Assembly: GCF_022539665.2 (NCBI RefSeq)
Contig: NC_081336.1
Span: 5,348,221 to 5,412,220 of the forward strand
Direction: 5' to 3'
DNA: 64,000 nucleotides
Source of the DNA: Daphnia carinata
Lineage: Eukaryota; Arthropoda; Branchiopoda; Diplostraca; Daphniidae
Shown: piece by piece, positions 1 through 9,942 of the stretch
Layout: every line of letters begins with the position of its first letter
Position numbering within the stretch: position 1 is the first letter of the stretch
Program-made: the position numbers and the translations under genes
Notes under the pieces: model-generated
Seen by the model: only the letters and a program-made list of their open reading frames with translations
Told to the model about the DNA's origin: nothing
Databases searched by the model: none

Positions 1-1313
1 AATCGACAAAGCGCCCCTACCAATCGATAGCCGCCATCCAATCATTCTTCCCCGCTCTGAAAGGATGACGCAGCTCATCCTTTTCAAGTTACACCGCGAT
101 CGGGTCATCTTTCGGTCAGCGAGCTTCATCATGAGGCGCGTCGTCAGTTTTGGATTCCCAAAGGTCTCATCACGGATCAACGAGTTCGCAACCTTTGCTA
201 TCTCTGCAGGAAACGAGGCGCAAAAGGGACTACACCGATCATGGCTGCTCTTCCCACTTCCCGTTTGAAAGTTGGGTATCCCGCGTTTACCCATACAGGA
301 GTGGATTATTTCGGGCCTAACAACGTTACTATTTTCCGCCGAACGATTAAACGTTGGGGTTGCTTGCTTACATGCCTAACGTCAAGGTGTGTGCACCTCG
401 AAATAGCGTACTCTATGGATACCAGTTCCTTCATTTCGGCCCTCGATCGATAATGGGACAAACTTTGTTGGCGCGCAAAGAGAATTGGCCGAATGTCTCT
501 AGAACTTGAACCACGACGCCATCCTACGACATCTAAACCGACAACCCTCCAGATGGGTGTTTAATTCGCCAGCTGCTCCCCATTTCGGAGGTGTGTGGGA
601 GCGAATGGTAAGGGCCGCCAAGATCGCATTACGGGCCGTTCTGGGAAACCAGCGCCTCACCGATGAAATCTTATTGACTGCCCTCACTTTAATTGACAAC
701 ATTCTGAACAGCCGAAAGCTTACTCCGATAAGCGACGACCCGGACGATCCAGAATGTCTGACCCCTAACCATCTATTGCTTGGCCGCGCAACTCACAAAT
801 CTACCGCCCGACGTCTTCACCGAGGATGATTTAACCGCCAAGCAGAGGTGGCGGATCGCGCAAGCAGTTGCAGATCAGTTCTGGCATCGCTGGATGAAAG
901 AGGTACTACCAAGCCTAACTGAACGAGAGAAATGGTACGAAGAGCATCCTAACCTCCAGGTCGGAGATATTGTCGTTATCATCGACCCTGCAACGCCTCG
1001 GGGAACGTGGCCTATCGGAAGGATTATTCAAACCTTTCCCGGCGACGACGGAGTCGTCCGTTCTGCGAACATACAAACCAACGGGACCAAACGCCATCGA
1101 CCAGCTCATGCCCTATTTCTACTTGAATCCGTATTGGTGCTGGAAAATGCGCTTAGCACGGCAAAGCGCAGGGCCGTCGATGTTGGCAAGTTAGAGCTCG
1201 CCAAAACCGTCTCCTTTAAAACCATCTGGCAACGCCACAACCGGAGGAAGAGAGTCGGTAACGAAGGGTGGCGCTTAGGGGTTCCGACCTCACTCGACCT
1301 CAGTGGTCCGTGA
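1..1313 (+). pseudogene. BEL/Pao (BEL0) integrase and C-terminal tail, broken
   Basis: This is the 3' end of a BEL/Pao polyprotein entering from outside the window. Positions 241-453 read as the start of the integrase core (HTGVDYFGP, then LTCLTSRCVHLEIA). Positions 506-829 contain PHFGGVWERM and the LNSRKLTP stretch typical of the core's end. Positions 780-1313 give the DUF5641-like tail (VGDIVVIIDPATPRGTW). The segments lie in different frames, and part of the core is missing around 450-505, including the region of the second catalytic Asp, so no single ORF remains. The first 240 bases look like the integrase zinc-binding region in shifted frames. Family assignment is firm; activity is not expected. 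Confidence 0.85.
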
Positions 1314-1558
1314 CGACGCCCGACTCTAACTTCCTTTCTTTTTCTACACTAGGCGCGTGGTTTGGCACCCATTGCGTGTGACTCTCGTGTAGACCCCCCA
1401 CCCCCTTTCGCGTGTATCTGTATTCGTAACGTTCGTTGGCAGGCAACCAACGCTCCGGTATCCGAATACATCGTCTTAACTTCAATTAATTTCAACTTGT
1501 GTTTTGGTTGTTTAATTTTTCCTTCTTTTTTCCCTTACAACCGCGTGGAGAGGCAACA
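1314..1558 (+). repeat. Probable 3' LTR and UTR of BEL0
   Basis: This non-coding stretch lies between the BEL0 stop codon and the satellite. It ends in GGCAACA, matching the LTR terminus seen for BEL1 at 9601, and satellite sequence starts directly after it. The 5' edge of the LTR cannot be placed because the partner LTR lies outside the window. Confidence 0.5.
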
Positions 1559-1938
1559 ATAAAACTATATTCACATTGAATACACGTATATTTGATGATG
1601 TTTGAATGTAGATCTTGAAACTCACTGTATCACACTATATTCACATTGAATACACCTATATTTGATACTGTTTGAATGTAGATCATAAAACTGATTCTAT
1701 AACACTATATTCACATTGAATACACGTATATTTGATGCTGTTGGAATGTAGATATTGAAACTCAATGTATCACACTATATTCATATTTAATACACGTATA
1801 TTTGATACTGTTTGAGTGTAGATCATTAAAATGATTCTATGACACTATATTCACATTAAATACACGTATATTTGATGCTGTTTGAATGTAGATATTGAAA
1901 CTGATTCTAGAACACTACATTCACATTGAATACACGTA
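1559..1938 (+). repeat. 70-bp satellite, block 1 (about 5 monomers)
   Basis: Tandem 70-bp monomers share the core ATTCACATTGAATACACGTA. The start CACTATATTC recurs exactly 70 bases apart (1633, 1703). Two variants alternate: type A has ATATTGAAACTCACTGTATC, type B has ATCATGAAACTGATTCTATA. The block is bounded by the BEL0 LTR on the left and a Tc1-like terminus on the right. Confidence 0.95.
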
Positions 1939-2330
1939 CAGTACCTGCCGAAAGTTTCCGGACAGCCGAGAGCGGCTTATGGAAAAACCGGTTTTTCTTT
2001 AAACTCTTAAAAATATACTATCATCGGACATAGATGATTCTGAAAATGAAGTTGTTCCTTAAGATTAGTTTTATACATGATTTGTTTTGTGAATTTTTCT
2101 TTCACGGGAAAGGCCGTTTAAAATAGCTGGCAAAAGTTTCCGGACAGTCGAGAGGCCCAATAGTAAATGGGGCAGTTTTGGCTCTCATGTACGCGACGAT
2201 AAATGGGGCTACGAGGGCGTTTTTTGGGCTTAAAAAAAAGCATCATTTAAACTATAATCTAATATGGGATTTTGCTTATCATGCCATATGCAGAATCACT
2301 CTCTAATTTTGAGTTAAAAACGGCAAATTT
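1939..2330 (+). mobile_element. Tc1/mariner-like left end, truncated
   Basis: A TA dinucleotide at 1937-1938 of the satellite is followed by CAGTACCTGCCGAAAGTTTC, a classic Tc1-type terminus. A second, similar copy of the motif (AAAGTTTCCGGACAG) recurs near 2127-2145 in the same orientation. No transposase ORF and no matching right end are visible, so this is a 5' relic or a non-autonomous fragment. The remainder to 2330 is AT-rich and non-coding. Confidence 0.55.
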
Positions 2331-2550
2331 TTATTCCTAGGAAATTTGCGCTATCTTCCCATCCCGCATAGTTGCCGATTTTCCTATTCCTCTACATAAA
2401 AAATCGGAGCGGAAAATATTTTTAGAGCCTTTAGCGGCTGCTGCTGCCACCGTAGCGACCTTGAATATTTTCCGCTGCGATTTAAAAAGTAGATAAGTAG
2501 GAACACCGGCAACTATGCGGGATGGGAAGATAGCGCAAATTTCCTTGGAA
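2331..2550. mobile_element. Foldback/MITE-like element with long inverted repeats
   Basis: The left arm (from about 2336, AGGAAATTTGCGCTATCTTC onward) is repeated as its reverse complement at the right end (about 2505-2548). The match covers about 45 bases nearly perfectly and continues imperfectly for about 45 more (GCGGAAAATATT against its complement). The centre is a short GC-rich loop. There is no ORF. I could not define the target-site duplication, so the superfamily is open. Confidence 0.7.
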
Positions 2551-2703
2551 TGCTTGATTTAGAAATGGGGAACTGAGACTATGACGCAATACTTTACTGT
2601 CTGTGTGGGACACAAAAAAACGAGACAACGAAGACAACTTGTTGGGAGGACTGTCTAGGTCGGAAACTTAGTACAAGACAGGGAACTAAGGGCTGAAACA
2701 CCG
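2551..2703. repeat. LTR fragment matching 9740-9895
   Basis: From TGCTTGATTTAGAAATGGGG to GGGCTGAAACACCGA this is a close direct copy of part of the shared BEL LTR at 9601-9940, in the same orientation. By position it would be the 3' LTR of BEL1. Its left edge abuts the foldback element and its right edge stops after about 150 bases, so it is a partial copy. Bases 2704-2929 hold no recognisable gene, only short AAGGGGTA motifs. Confidence 0.65.
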
Positions 2704-2929
2704 AAGAATACTACCCCTTCCCATAGAAAGGGGTAAAAGGCAAACTAAAGGGGTACACAATACATGTCTAGGCCGTGCCCCCTACAGCACTGCCCGCGTG
2801 GGCAGAACTGTAGGTGACAGCGGGACCCACCGTTACCACAGGTGCAAATTAAGAAAAGAAATAAAGAAAACAACAAAGAGACACACTTAGTGGGGCAACA
2901 CACAACAAAAAAACAAAAAAATGGATTTG

Positions 2930-3446
2930 AAGTTCTCCCAGCAGCTGATGGGCCACCCTAGTGAGTGGGCAGGTTGTTGTACGCCCTTTTTGGCGCACAC
3001 AAGATCTGATGATGATCTTGTGTGTTGCACAATGTACAACGTCGGGGATGGGTACAGTCCGCGGTCTTTGTGTGCTCGGCGACGGCGGTTGGAACAAAGC
3101 AAGCAAAACACCGTCGCTGGGCAAAGAAAAGTTCCAGTTTATCCTGGTTTGTGAGGAGCATGAACTCCTCACACTCCGTGATCTTCTGTCTGCAGGATGT
3201 CGGTCCCTACACGTGTGACTTCAAAAAGCACAGGATGATGGGCGTGTGTAGAGGGACCACGAACGTAGGACGTGTTGGAGTGGCGACCGGCGTGGCTGGC
3301 GGAGCATCGAGTTCGATCTCCCGAACTTTACGTAAAAGAGACCCGATGAATTTACTCATCGAGGTCTTTTGCTCAGTTCGGATGTGGACGCGTACATTGT
3401 CTAGATCCTCGGAGTATTTGGCGATTTCTTTGTCGATCTCTAGCAT
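2930..3446 (-). pseudogene. BEL1 post-integrase ORF: coiled coil plus zinc knuckles
   Basis: Downstream of BEL1 integrase on the same strand, 3446-3207 encodes a charged helical segment (IDKEIAKYSEDLDNVRVHIR). A different frame (3161-2958) then gives a Cys/His array: CFACF, H, C, HPRRCTLCN, HHQILC. This resembles the zinc-knuckle end of BEL Gag proteins rather than any part of pol. The same arrangement follows integrase in BEL2 (16523-17046), so it is probably a true component of this family. Here the frame is broken between the two halves. The role is unknown; nucleic-acid binding is inferred from the knuckles. Confidence 0.6.
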
Positions 3447-3482
3447 GGCCCGCTGGCACGATCTCCCACGGTGACGTTAGGC

Positions 3483-4769
3483 CTATTTTTCTTGCCATTT
3501 TCTTCTCTCGGTTAAGTGGGGAACGTATTCACGTAGCCATCTGTTCCAAAAGTGCTGAAGGATGGCTTGACTTTGCTGAAACTGCTTGTTGGTTACGTTC
3601 AAGTCTTTCACGTCGGCCAATTGTAGGGGCAAGTATGGCCGAGCTCCACCGTATAAAAAGTGATTTGGCATTAACGGATCCGGGTCTTCTGGGTCCATAC
3701 TAAGGTGGGTTAACGGCTGAGCGTTCAATAAAGCTGCTACTTCAGCAATTACAGTTCGTAGCACTTGATCCGTGACTAGGCAATTTCCGATGCGGGTCTT
3801 CATTGCCCGTTTGCAGGATTGTAGAATCCTTTCCCAAACACCACCGAAATGGGGTGGAGAAAAATGCCACTCAATCTGTTGACAAGCCATTACTGTTTGG
3901 AGCTCTTCGTGTTTACTGATGAGTTCTTCCAAGGCTTGCCGTAACTCCTGCTCGGCGGTGACAAAGTTAGTCCCATTGTCACTGTAGACGACCTTCGCTT
4001 TTCCGCGTAGGCTTGTAAAACGGGAGAAGCATAATAGGAACTCATCCATACTGAAACCGTTAGCTACCTCGAGGTGAACTGCTCGGGTCGTCAAACACGT
4101 AAACAGACTGACCCAACGTTTTTCATGTCTTCTTCCCCGTCCACCAACTCTTACCGTCAAGGGGCCAAAGTAATCGATCCCTGTGTACGTGGACGCGGGT
4201 AGATGAGGCGTTAAACGATGAATTGGAAGGGAAGCCATCAACGGCGGGCTGGGCTTCGCCGACGTGCGCTTGCAAGGCCAGCAGTTGTTGAGTACAGATT
4301 TTACCACCTTGCGTTCAGAAAGTATCCAGTAGCGAGAACGGAGGTCCGTCAGCAATCTTTCTGTCTTGACGTGCATGTTTCTAACGTGGTGATCCCAAAT
4401 TATTCTTTTCGTTAAAAGTTGAGATGCTGGTAGAAGTATGGGGTGTTTGGCTGCATAGTCGATCGGCGCTTGAAGTATACGTCCGCCAATTCGCATCTGT
4501 CCAACTTCATCCAAGAAGGGTTGGAAAGTGCGAAGTTTTGATCTGAGTGGTAATTCCAGATTCTTGCGAAGGGCGTAGACTTCTTCAGAAAAGGCTAATT
4601 TTTGCGCGCGTACGATGCATTTCGTCAGCGATGTTACCATTTCTTCTACAGTCAACTCTCCGACAATTGGTTTTTCATCACGTAGTTTTGCTCTAGCGTT
4701 GTTGGCAAATCTTTTGCTCCAGGCCAGCACTCGTTGAAGTCTCAAAGACTGGAAAAACGTGTGACGCAT
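3483..4769 (-). CDS. BEL1 integrase region
   Basis: This 428-residue open frame belongs to a BEL/Pao polyprotein. In order it shows a zinc-binding part (HHVRNMHVKTERLL then CWPCKR), the integrase core (TYTGIDYFGPLTVRVGGRGR, LTTRAVHLEVA, VYSDNGTNF, PPHFGGVWERIL), and the first part of the tail ending HLTERRKWQEK. Asp and Glu at the usual core positions are present. The normal continuation of the tail (the VDPLTPRG stretch kept in BEL2) is missing, and unrelated-looking coiled-coil sequence follows. It overlaps the upstream RNase H frame by 28 bases in another frame. Confidence 0.88.
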   Translation of the reverse strand: MRHTFFQSLRLQRVLAWSKRFANNARAKLRDEKPIVGELTVEEMVTSLTKCIVRAQKLAFSEEVYALRKNLELPLRSKLRTFQPFLDEVGQMRIGGRILQAPIDYAAKHPILLPASQLLTKRIIWDHHVRNMHVKTERLLTDLRSRYWILSERKVVKSVLNNCWPCKRTSAKPSPPLMASLPIHRLTPHLPASTYTGIDYFGPLTVRVGGRGRRHEKRWVSLFTCLTTRAVHLEVANGFSMDEFLLCFSRFTSLRGKAKVVYSDNGTNFVTAEQELRQALEELISKHEELQTVMACQQIEWHFSPPHFGGVWERILQSCKRAMKTRIGNCLVTDQVLRTVIAEVAALLNAQPLTHLSMDPEDPDPLMPNHFLYGGARPYLPLQLADVKDLNVTNKQFQQSQAILQHFWNRWLREYVPHLTERRKWQEK

Positions 4770-5465
4770 CGGTCGATGATATGATTCTCATCTTCCATTT
4801 TGACTGCTAAGACGTGGAACACGTTTACATCCCGTACTTCTGGCTCCGTTATTTCTTCCCAGGTGTACCATTCTGCTGGGTCTAGGTTCAGGAACGATGG
4901 CCCGCGATGAAAGTAGACCAATTCGTTGACGTCCTTTGGGTCGATACCCCTACTGCAGAGGTCCGCTAAGTTTGAATCTCCGGCAACATGACGCCATTGT
5001 CGACGAGCTGTATTTCGAAGTATTTTTCCAATGCGGTTGTTGACGAAGACTTCAAACTGGCAAGTTTTGGAATGGATCCACCGCAACACAATTTGTGAAT
5101 CTGAGTGGAAGGTTACTTGGCGCAGATCGATTTATAGTTCACGGCAAATCGTGAGGGCGATGTTGAGACCTTCGACTGCCGCTTGTAGCTCTAAGCGTGG
5201 TATCGTGAGACCTTTCACCGGCGTGGCGTGCGTTTTCGACATGACGAATGACACGTTGACGGACTAGTCTTCGAATACAGTGTGGAAGTAGGCTACTGCT
5301 CCGTACCCTTTGGAGCTTGCATCCCTGAAGACGTGGAGATGCTGTTGAGTCCAACGTCCTGGTTTGAAACGGAAGCATCTCGGCACCGACAGAGACCGTA
5401 CCAGCAATAGAAAAGTTGATTCTATGTTTCTGGTACGACTTCGTCCCAACCGACCCGTTCTTCAT
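4742..5465 (-). pseudogene. BEL1 RNase H region, frame-broken
   Basis: One frame (5449-5264) carries the RNase H start HVFRDASSKGYGAVAYFHT. The region continues in another frame to 5139, and then in 5089-4742 (DSNLADLCSRGIDP, the usual link to integrase). At least two frame changes separate these parts, so BEL1 pol cannot be translated whole. It lies between reverse transcriptase and integrase as in all BEL/Pao elements. Confidence 0.75.
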
Positions 5466-6465
5466 TGGTCCAGATGTCTTGGAGTAGTGACTTCATTACG
5501 AATATAACAGGTGCGACCAGTCCCAACGGGTCATAGACGCTAGAGATGATGCTTAGGCAGGCTCGCTTCGTGAGTGTCACGTTGTTTGGCGGCTTCCGAA
5601 TCTTGAAAGTCAGCATATCTCTCTCGCTGTCCCACAATACTCCCAGCGTTCTTTCCACGGGAAGTTTCTCCAAGTCAAAATCCAGAGTTGGTGATGAGAG
5701 GCCGAATTCTCGTAGCGCTGCTATCACCGTTCTGGATGACGACGTCCATTTGGTCAAGTTGAATCCTCCTGGCTGAAGAAGGGATTTCATTTGCCGGAAC
5801 CGTTTGATGACTTCGTCTTCGGAGTCGAAGGAGTCGAGATAATTGTCGACGTAGAAATTCCGCCGAACGCTATCAGCTACGTCTGGAAACTGGCTGCGGT
5901 GGCCATCTGCCGTCTTGTTGAGGGCAAAGATACAGCTCATTGGGGAGGAGATGGCTCCAAATACGTGCACCGTCATCTGGTACGTTAACGGAGGTGAAAT
6001 ACTGCCAGGCGTCCGGTATAGAAATCGGAATGCTGCCTGGTCTTCTTCCGGGACCTTCACTTGGTGGAACATTTTCTCAATGTCCGCTCCGACTGGTACG
6101 AGGTTACGGCGGAAGCGGATGAGCACCCCAAGCAGGTTAACGAGTAAGTTAGGGCCCCGGAGCAGGTTTTGATTTATCGATGTGCCACCAAACTCAGCAG
6201 CTTCATCGAATACGACACGAACTTTGGTCGATGACTGGAAGTGCTCACGACCCCGTGGTGTGGTAGATACAACCTCTTGTTTGTCTCCGTCTGGGCTTCT
6301 TGGGTCGTTAGGAGTCGGACCTGTTTTAAGCTGATGTACTCCTTGACCACTGCATCGTACCTTTGGGCAAACTCCGCGTCTCGATGAAAATGTCGCTCGA
6401 GGGCGTAGAGCCTCTTCAATGCAGATGCCCGATTCTTCGGGAGATTTACTTCGTCGGCTTTCCAC
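5422..6465 (-). CDS. BEL1 reverse transcriptase
   Basis: This 347-residue frame of BEL/Pao reverse transcriptase shows VRVVFDEAAEFGGTSIN, FHQVKVPEEDQAAFRFLYR, VHVFGAISSPMSCIFAL and the catalytic FYVDNYLDS (the YVDD box reads YVDN, usual in this superfamily). The thumb region LERTLGVLWDSE-like motif (VERTLGVLWDSERD) and SSVYDPLGLVAPVIF follow. The frame overlaps the protease frame upstream by about 290 bases, which implies a frame break inside the beginning of the RT domain. Confidence 0.88.
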   Translation of the reverse strand: MESRRSKSPEESGICIEEALRPRATFSSRRGVCPKVRCSGQGVHQLKTGPTPNDPRSPDGDKQEVVSTTPRGREHFQSSTKVRVVFDEAAEFGGTSINQNLLRGPNLLVNLLGVLIRFRRNLVPVGADIEKMFHQVKVPEEDQAAFRFLYRTPGSISPPLTYQMTVHVFGAISSPMSCIFALNKTADGHRSQFPDVADSVRRNFYVDNYLDSFDSEDEVIKRFRQMKSLLQPGGFNLTKWTSSSRTVIAALREFGLSSPTLDFDLEKLPVERTLGVLWDSERDMLTFKIRKPPNNVTLTKRACLSIISSVYDPLGLVAPVIFVMKSLLQDIWTNEERVGWDEVVPET

Positions 6466-7166
6466 ATTAAGCCGACTTGGTACTGGTTACTAATACGTTT
6501 TATTGTAGACTCGAGGATGCGTTTTCCACGTAGGTCATCCTCCGATAGAACAGGTAGTTCTATTTCTACTTCGTTTCCCACAAATTGCCAAAACTTCTTC
6601 ACCAGCTCGTTTAGGTCTTCGGGACGTTTCACGGTGGCCAGAAGAGCGATGAACGGGCGTCCGTCTTGTGATGGACCTGTTTGTCCACCCAAACACCAGC
6701 CAAACGGCGTCTTGAAGGCGATGGGCCCAGTCGTTCCAGCCGGCGGCTTGATGGAAGCTACATGATCATGGGCCTCTGCGACGTCGATTCCTATCAGCAC
6801 GGTCACGTCCTCTTGTTGCACGGTTGGGACGTCAATGCCACGTAGGTGTTTCCATGACTCCAACTGTCGAGGGTCGATCGGCGAATTCGGCGTCATTTTC
6901 AAATTGTCGACGGCGTAAGCGTGCTTGACGTCAAACTGGCTTTTACCATCACGAGATGTTAAGGCGAAGTTTACTACGGAAGCCGTAACGTTAGACGTGG
7001 CTCCGTCATACGAGACGACGTTGATGCGTTTGGATGGCCCAACGAGTCCCAGCTTTCTCACTAAGTCGCTCCTAATCAGCGTGGTGTCGCTTCCGGTATC
7101 CAGGAAACCGAAAGTGTTTCGTGTCGCCAGCCCCGACACGAACCGGTACAATCTTGAAATGTACAC
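6174..7166 (-). CDS. BEL1 protease (DUF1758-type) and start of RT
   Basis: The aspartic protease active site is FGFLDTGSDTTLIRSDL near the N-terminus. The BEL-specific TPFGWCLGGQTG motif follows in the middle, then a basic region leading into RT (YLPHHGVVSTSSHRPK). Length and order fit the protease-to-RT portion of a BEL/Pao polyprotein. The last part overlaps the RT frame, so the true junction is a frameshift. Confidence 0.85.
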   Translation of the reverse strand: MYISRLYRFVSGLATRNTFGFLDTGSDTTLIRSDLVRKLGLVGPSKRINVVSYDGATSNVTASVVNFALTSRDGKSQFDVKHAYAVDNLKMTPNSPIDPRQLESWKHLRGIDVPTVQQEDVTVLIGIDVAEAHDHVASIKPPAGTTGPIAFKTPFGWCLGGQTGPSQDGRPFIALLATVKRPEDLNELVKKFWQFVGNEVEIELPVLSEDDLRGKRILESTIKRISNQYQVGLMWKADEVNLPKNRASALKRLYALERHFHRDAEFAQRYDAVVKEYISLKQVRLLTTQEAQTETNKRLYLPHHGVVSTSSHRPKFVSYSMKLLSLVAHR

Positions 7167-7643
7167 GTCGTTTTACGGTTTCCAAGTGGGTCAAGGTACC
7201 CAGAAATGCTGTCGAAGGTGGCGCTGATGGAGCAGTTGGATCCGCTAGCCTCCTCAATGGGGTGAATTCAGATCCATGAAGCAAGGTGTGGTGACGTGTT
7301 CCAGTACAATCAGCAATAGAGCAGCTGACATCCCTGGGACATTCCTTGCGATCGTGTTTTCCCGTAAGACAAACAAACATCTTCCGGACTTGAATACTTT
7401 CTCAGCCCTTTTCGTGGGCGTGAGAGACATTAAGACGGTGCAGGTTGAGAGATGATGATCCTGCCGTTGCATACAAAGCATTTCCGTCGTTCCGTCTTCC
7501 CGGCTTGCATCTTCCCCGATGTTGATCGGCTCCTTGGAGGCACGACATGTTGACGCCGCTACTTTCGAACCTTCCATCGTCGACGTGTCCAATGGTCGAC
7601 ATATGTGGGAAGCTGGGTCTCGTGACGGGCTTCCTTTCGTCAA
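7072..7643 (-). pseudogene. BEL1 Gag zinc-knuckle region, frame-broken
   Basis: Two overlapping frames (7643-7254 and 7380-7072) together hold the knuckle signature of BEL Gag: CLTGKHDRKECPRDVSCSIA, then CTGTRHHTLLHGSEF, which links Gag to protease. The upstream frame carries the remainder of the Cys array (LCMQRQDHHLSTC) in shifted register. The compact spacing to the protease frame is as expected. Confidence 0.7.
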
Positions 7644-7782
7644 ACTTTACACCTTTGGACGTCGACGTAGGTAATGACTCGAATACATTTTTCCCATGTT
7701 GCTTGCTAATGGATTTTAACGTTACCCAGTCGTCTAAGTCTAGAACGTTCAGTTTTACTCCTGTCTTTTTACGTTTCTCGTT

Positions 7783-8405
7783 CTACTTATCCTTGAGGTA
7801 GGGCGACAATTTTGCTTCGAGGGCCATCAACGTTGTACGGCTGTATAGCTCATGGGTGTACTTCGATTTTGAGAGCGTAGCTACACCTCCGTGTAGACGA
7901 TTTGCAAAGGTCTTAAGGCTGGCGGCATCTAGGCTTTTCAATGGCGGGGCCTGCAAAAGGTCGTCGAGGTACGTCTGATCCATAATTTCCGTACGACGGT
8001 ACACTGCATCCAAACGTTCCCACACCACGGAGTACTTCGTTCCATCGGTAAGACATTCAACAATTTCGTTTTGTACATCTTCGGCTAGCAGCTCCTCCAA
8101 CATGAAAAGAAGTACCCGAGAATCTTCATACTCTTCATACAAGGACTGGAATTTGACCTTGAATCGCGCGTAGCTTTCAGGTTACCGTCGAACGGCTGGA
8201 TCTTGAAGTTTGGAGGTTGTAGACGGCTGCAACAGCTGCTGCGAGGACGATTACTATGGGTATGAGAACGTTCTGAGTGCTCATCTTCGTCGTGATCCGT
8301 ACGGTTGCAACTGGACGTCATCGTGGCCATCGCCCCTTGCCGTGGGTCTCGTAGAGATGCAACGGCGGCGACCAATCTTCTGCGATGTCGTACTGCATCT
8401 TCCAT
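7783..8405 (-). pseudogene. BEL1 Gag core (DUF1759-like), frame-broken
   Basis: Frame 8142-7783 reads YEEYEDSRVLLFMLEELLAE, then VVWERLDAVYRR and LKTFANRLHGGVATLSKS, the helical capsid-like core found in BEL/Pao Gag (DUF1759). The preceding residues (PPNFKIQPFDGNLK) are in the overlapping frame 8405-8085, so one frame change lies near 8140. A stop near 7783 (YLKDK) cuts off the link to the zinc knuckles. Confidence 0.75.
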
Positions 8406-8408
8406 CGT

Positions 8409-9353
8409 TCAGAGGGGTGACAGGGTAGAAACGTCTTGACGAGTTGGTAAGACTGGTGATCGCCCGGGAGGTCGTCGATCTTGAATCGTGCGTGGTTGAA
8501 CTTTCATGACGTGTACTTCCGTTCGAAGGTCTTCGATTTTGGCATTTAATTCCACCTTAACTGCATCAATTTTCTGGTCTAACCCGTCCAACGTGTGGTG
8601 TGCTTCTCTGACTAGCGTGTTGTTGGTCGTTTTGTCTTGGGACGTGACTCTTGAACAATCAATGAGCTTACTTAGTTGTTCGCTCATGTTCCTTAACGCC
8701 TTGTTGAGGGTTTCTGTGATAGAAGTTGTGTTTGCTTCCATCTGAGCCCTTGCCGTTTCCAACTTCAATTCCAGCTTCAGTATCTGTGCTTCAGTCTCCA
8801 ACTCCCCTTGGGTTGATTGTTGGAGAAGGCTGGCTGGTTTAACGTTGGTACGCCTCTTTCCAGATAACGTGGTACTACATGTGATGTCCGAAGCTGATGT
8901 CCCGATCGAGCTGACGGACTGATTTGAGGAAGTGGCGTGGCGACTTGCGAATTTGATAACTTCAACGTGGTCTGTTTCGAAGTCTATTTCCCACTTATCA
9001 CATGCTTGACGTTGCTGCTCAGTGAGGTCGGATTTACTTTCTCTATATTGGTAGTGAATTGCTTTGACTTCGTCGTAAATACGAATCAATTCGTTACGCC
9101 ATGCTGCTACTTGCAATTTCTTCAATCTGATGGCTCCCATCTTGTGGTCTTCCACAGCCTTTCTGAGTTGTGTCGTTAACTTCGTGTGGGTCGCCTTTCT
9201 CTTCCCACGTTTCTTCTTGAGATCGTTTTCGGGAAGTAAGGGCCGTTCACTCTTCTGCCGTTCAGGTTTCGATGCGTCTACCATTGGGTTCGGGCCGTGT
9301 TCCCAAATGTGGCCAATTTCCATATTTTCGGCTTTGGGTACGGCTTCACTCAT
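8409..9353 (-). CDS. BEL1 Gag N-terminal region
   Basis: This 314-residue open frame is the first coding segment after the BEL1 primer-binding site. It starts at an ATG (MSEAVPKAENME). A basic segment (KKKRGKRKATHTK) is followed by a helical region with AAWRNELIRIYDEVKAIHYQ, also seen in BEL2 Gag as a related IWRIELVRLI motif. A coiled coil covers residues about 195-290. It would form the N-terminal, assembly-related part of Gag. The frame ends before the capsid-like core, which lies in another frame. Confidence 0.75.
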   Translation of the reverse strand: MSEAVPKAENMEIGHIWEHGPNPMVDASKPERQKSERPLLPENDLKKKRGKRKATHTKLTTQLRKAVEDHKMGAIRLKKLQVAAWRNELIRIYDEVKAIHYQYRESKSDLTEQQRQACDKWEIDFETDHVEVIKFASRHATSSNQSVSSIGTSASDITCSTTLSGKRRTNVKPASLLQQSTQGELETEAQILKLELKLETARAQMEANTTSITETLNKALRNMSEQLSKLIDCSRVTSQDKTTNNTLVREAHHTLDGLDQKIDAVKVELNAKIEDLRTEVHVMKVQPRTIQDRRPPGRSPVLPTRQDVSTLSPL

Positions 9354-9580
9354 GACGTAGCAACGTTATTTTAGGCTGATAAAGTCAAACGTCAACGGAT
9401 GTCGATGATTCACGTAGATACACCGATCTTCGAAGTCAGGTGGCAAACGCGTGGTGGACAGGTGGGTGCCTTCAGGCTGGCGTGGATGTCTGCCAAAAGT
9501 TTACAGGGAGAATACCCGATAATTTACAAATCAGGCGAGGGTTTTACTAACGAGGACGGGAAATGCACGTGATAGTCAAA
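9354..9580 (-). other. BEL1 5' leader, non-coding
   Basis: This stretch between the minus-strand primer-binding site and the first Gag ATG shows no ORF. Its length (about 230 bases) is typical for an LTR-element leader that would carry packaging signals. Confidence 0.5.
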
Positions 9581-9598
9581 TCCCGGGTTTCGGCACCA
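9581..9598 (-). promoter_or_regulatory. BEL1 primer-binding site (tRNA-Phe)
   Basis: On the minus strand the 18 bases TGGTGCCGAAACCCGGGA lie two bases (AA) past the LTR end at 9601. They are complementary to the 3' end of eukaryotic tRNA-Phe, including its CCA. Confidence 0.85.
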
Positions 9599-9600
9599 TT

Positions 9601-9940
9601 TGTTGCCAACTCCGTGCAAGAGTTGACAACAGAGACAGAACGAAGATGGATGAAGGATTTTAGATGAGGGTGAATGAAGATGAGGATGAAGATTTAACAA
9701 AAAAAGACTTTATTTCCAGACGTGTGGAAAAAAACAAAGGAAAATGCTTGATTTAGAAATGGGAACTGAGACGGTGACGCAATACTTAACTGTCTGTGTG
9801 GGACACAAAAAAACCAGACAACAAAGACAACTTGTTGGGACGACTGTCTGGGTCGGAAACTTAGTACAAGACAGGGAACTAAGGGCTGAAAGACCGACAT
9901 TCAAAGCTATTGCTATTTCTCTCTCTCGAGATACGCAACA
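9601..9940. repeat. Single LTR shared by BEL1 and BEL2
   Basis: The 340-bp segment begins TGTTGCC and ends GCAACA. Each end is followed by AA and a tRNA-Phe primer-binding site facing outward, so it serves as the 5' LTR for BEL1 on the minus strand and for BEL2 on the plus strand. A minus-strand AATAAAG lies near 9707. Partial direct copies occur at 2551-2703 and 17356-17433. It may be two truncated LTRs fused end to end. Confidence 0.7.
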
Positions 9941-9942
9941 AA

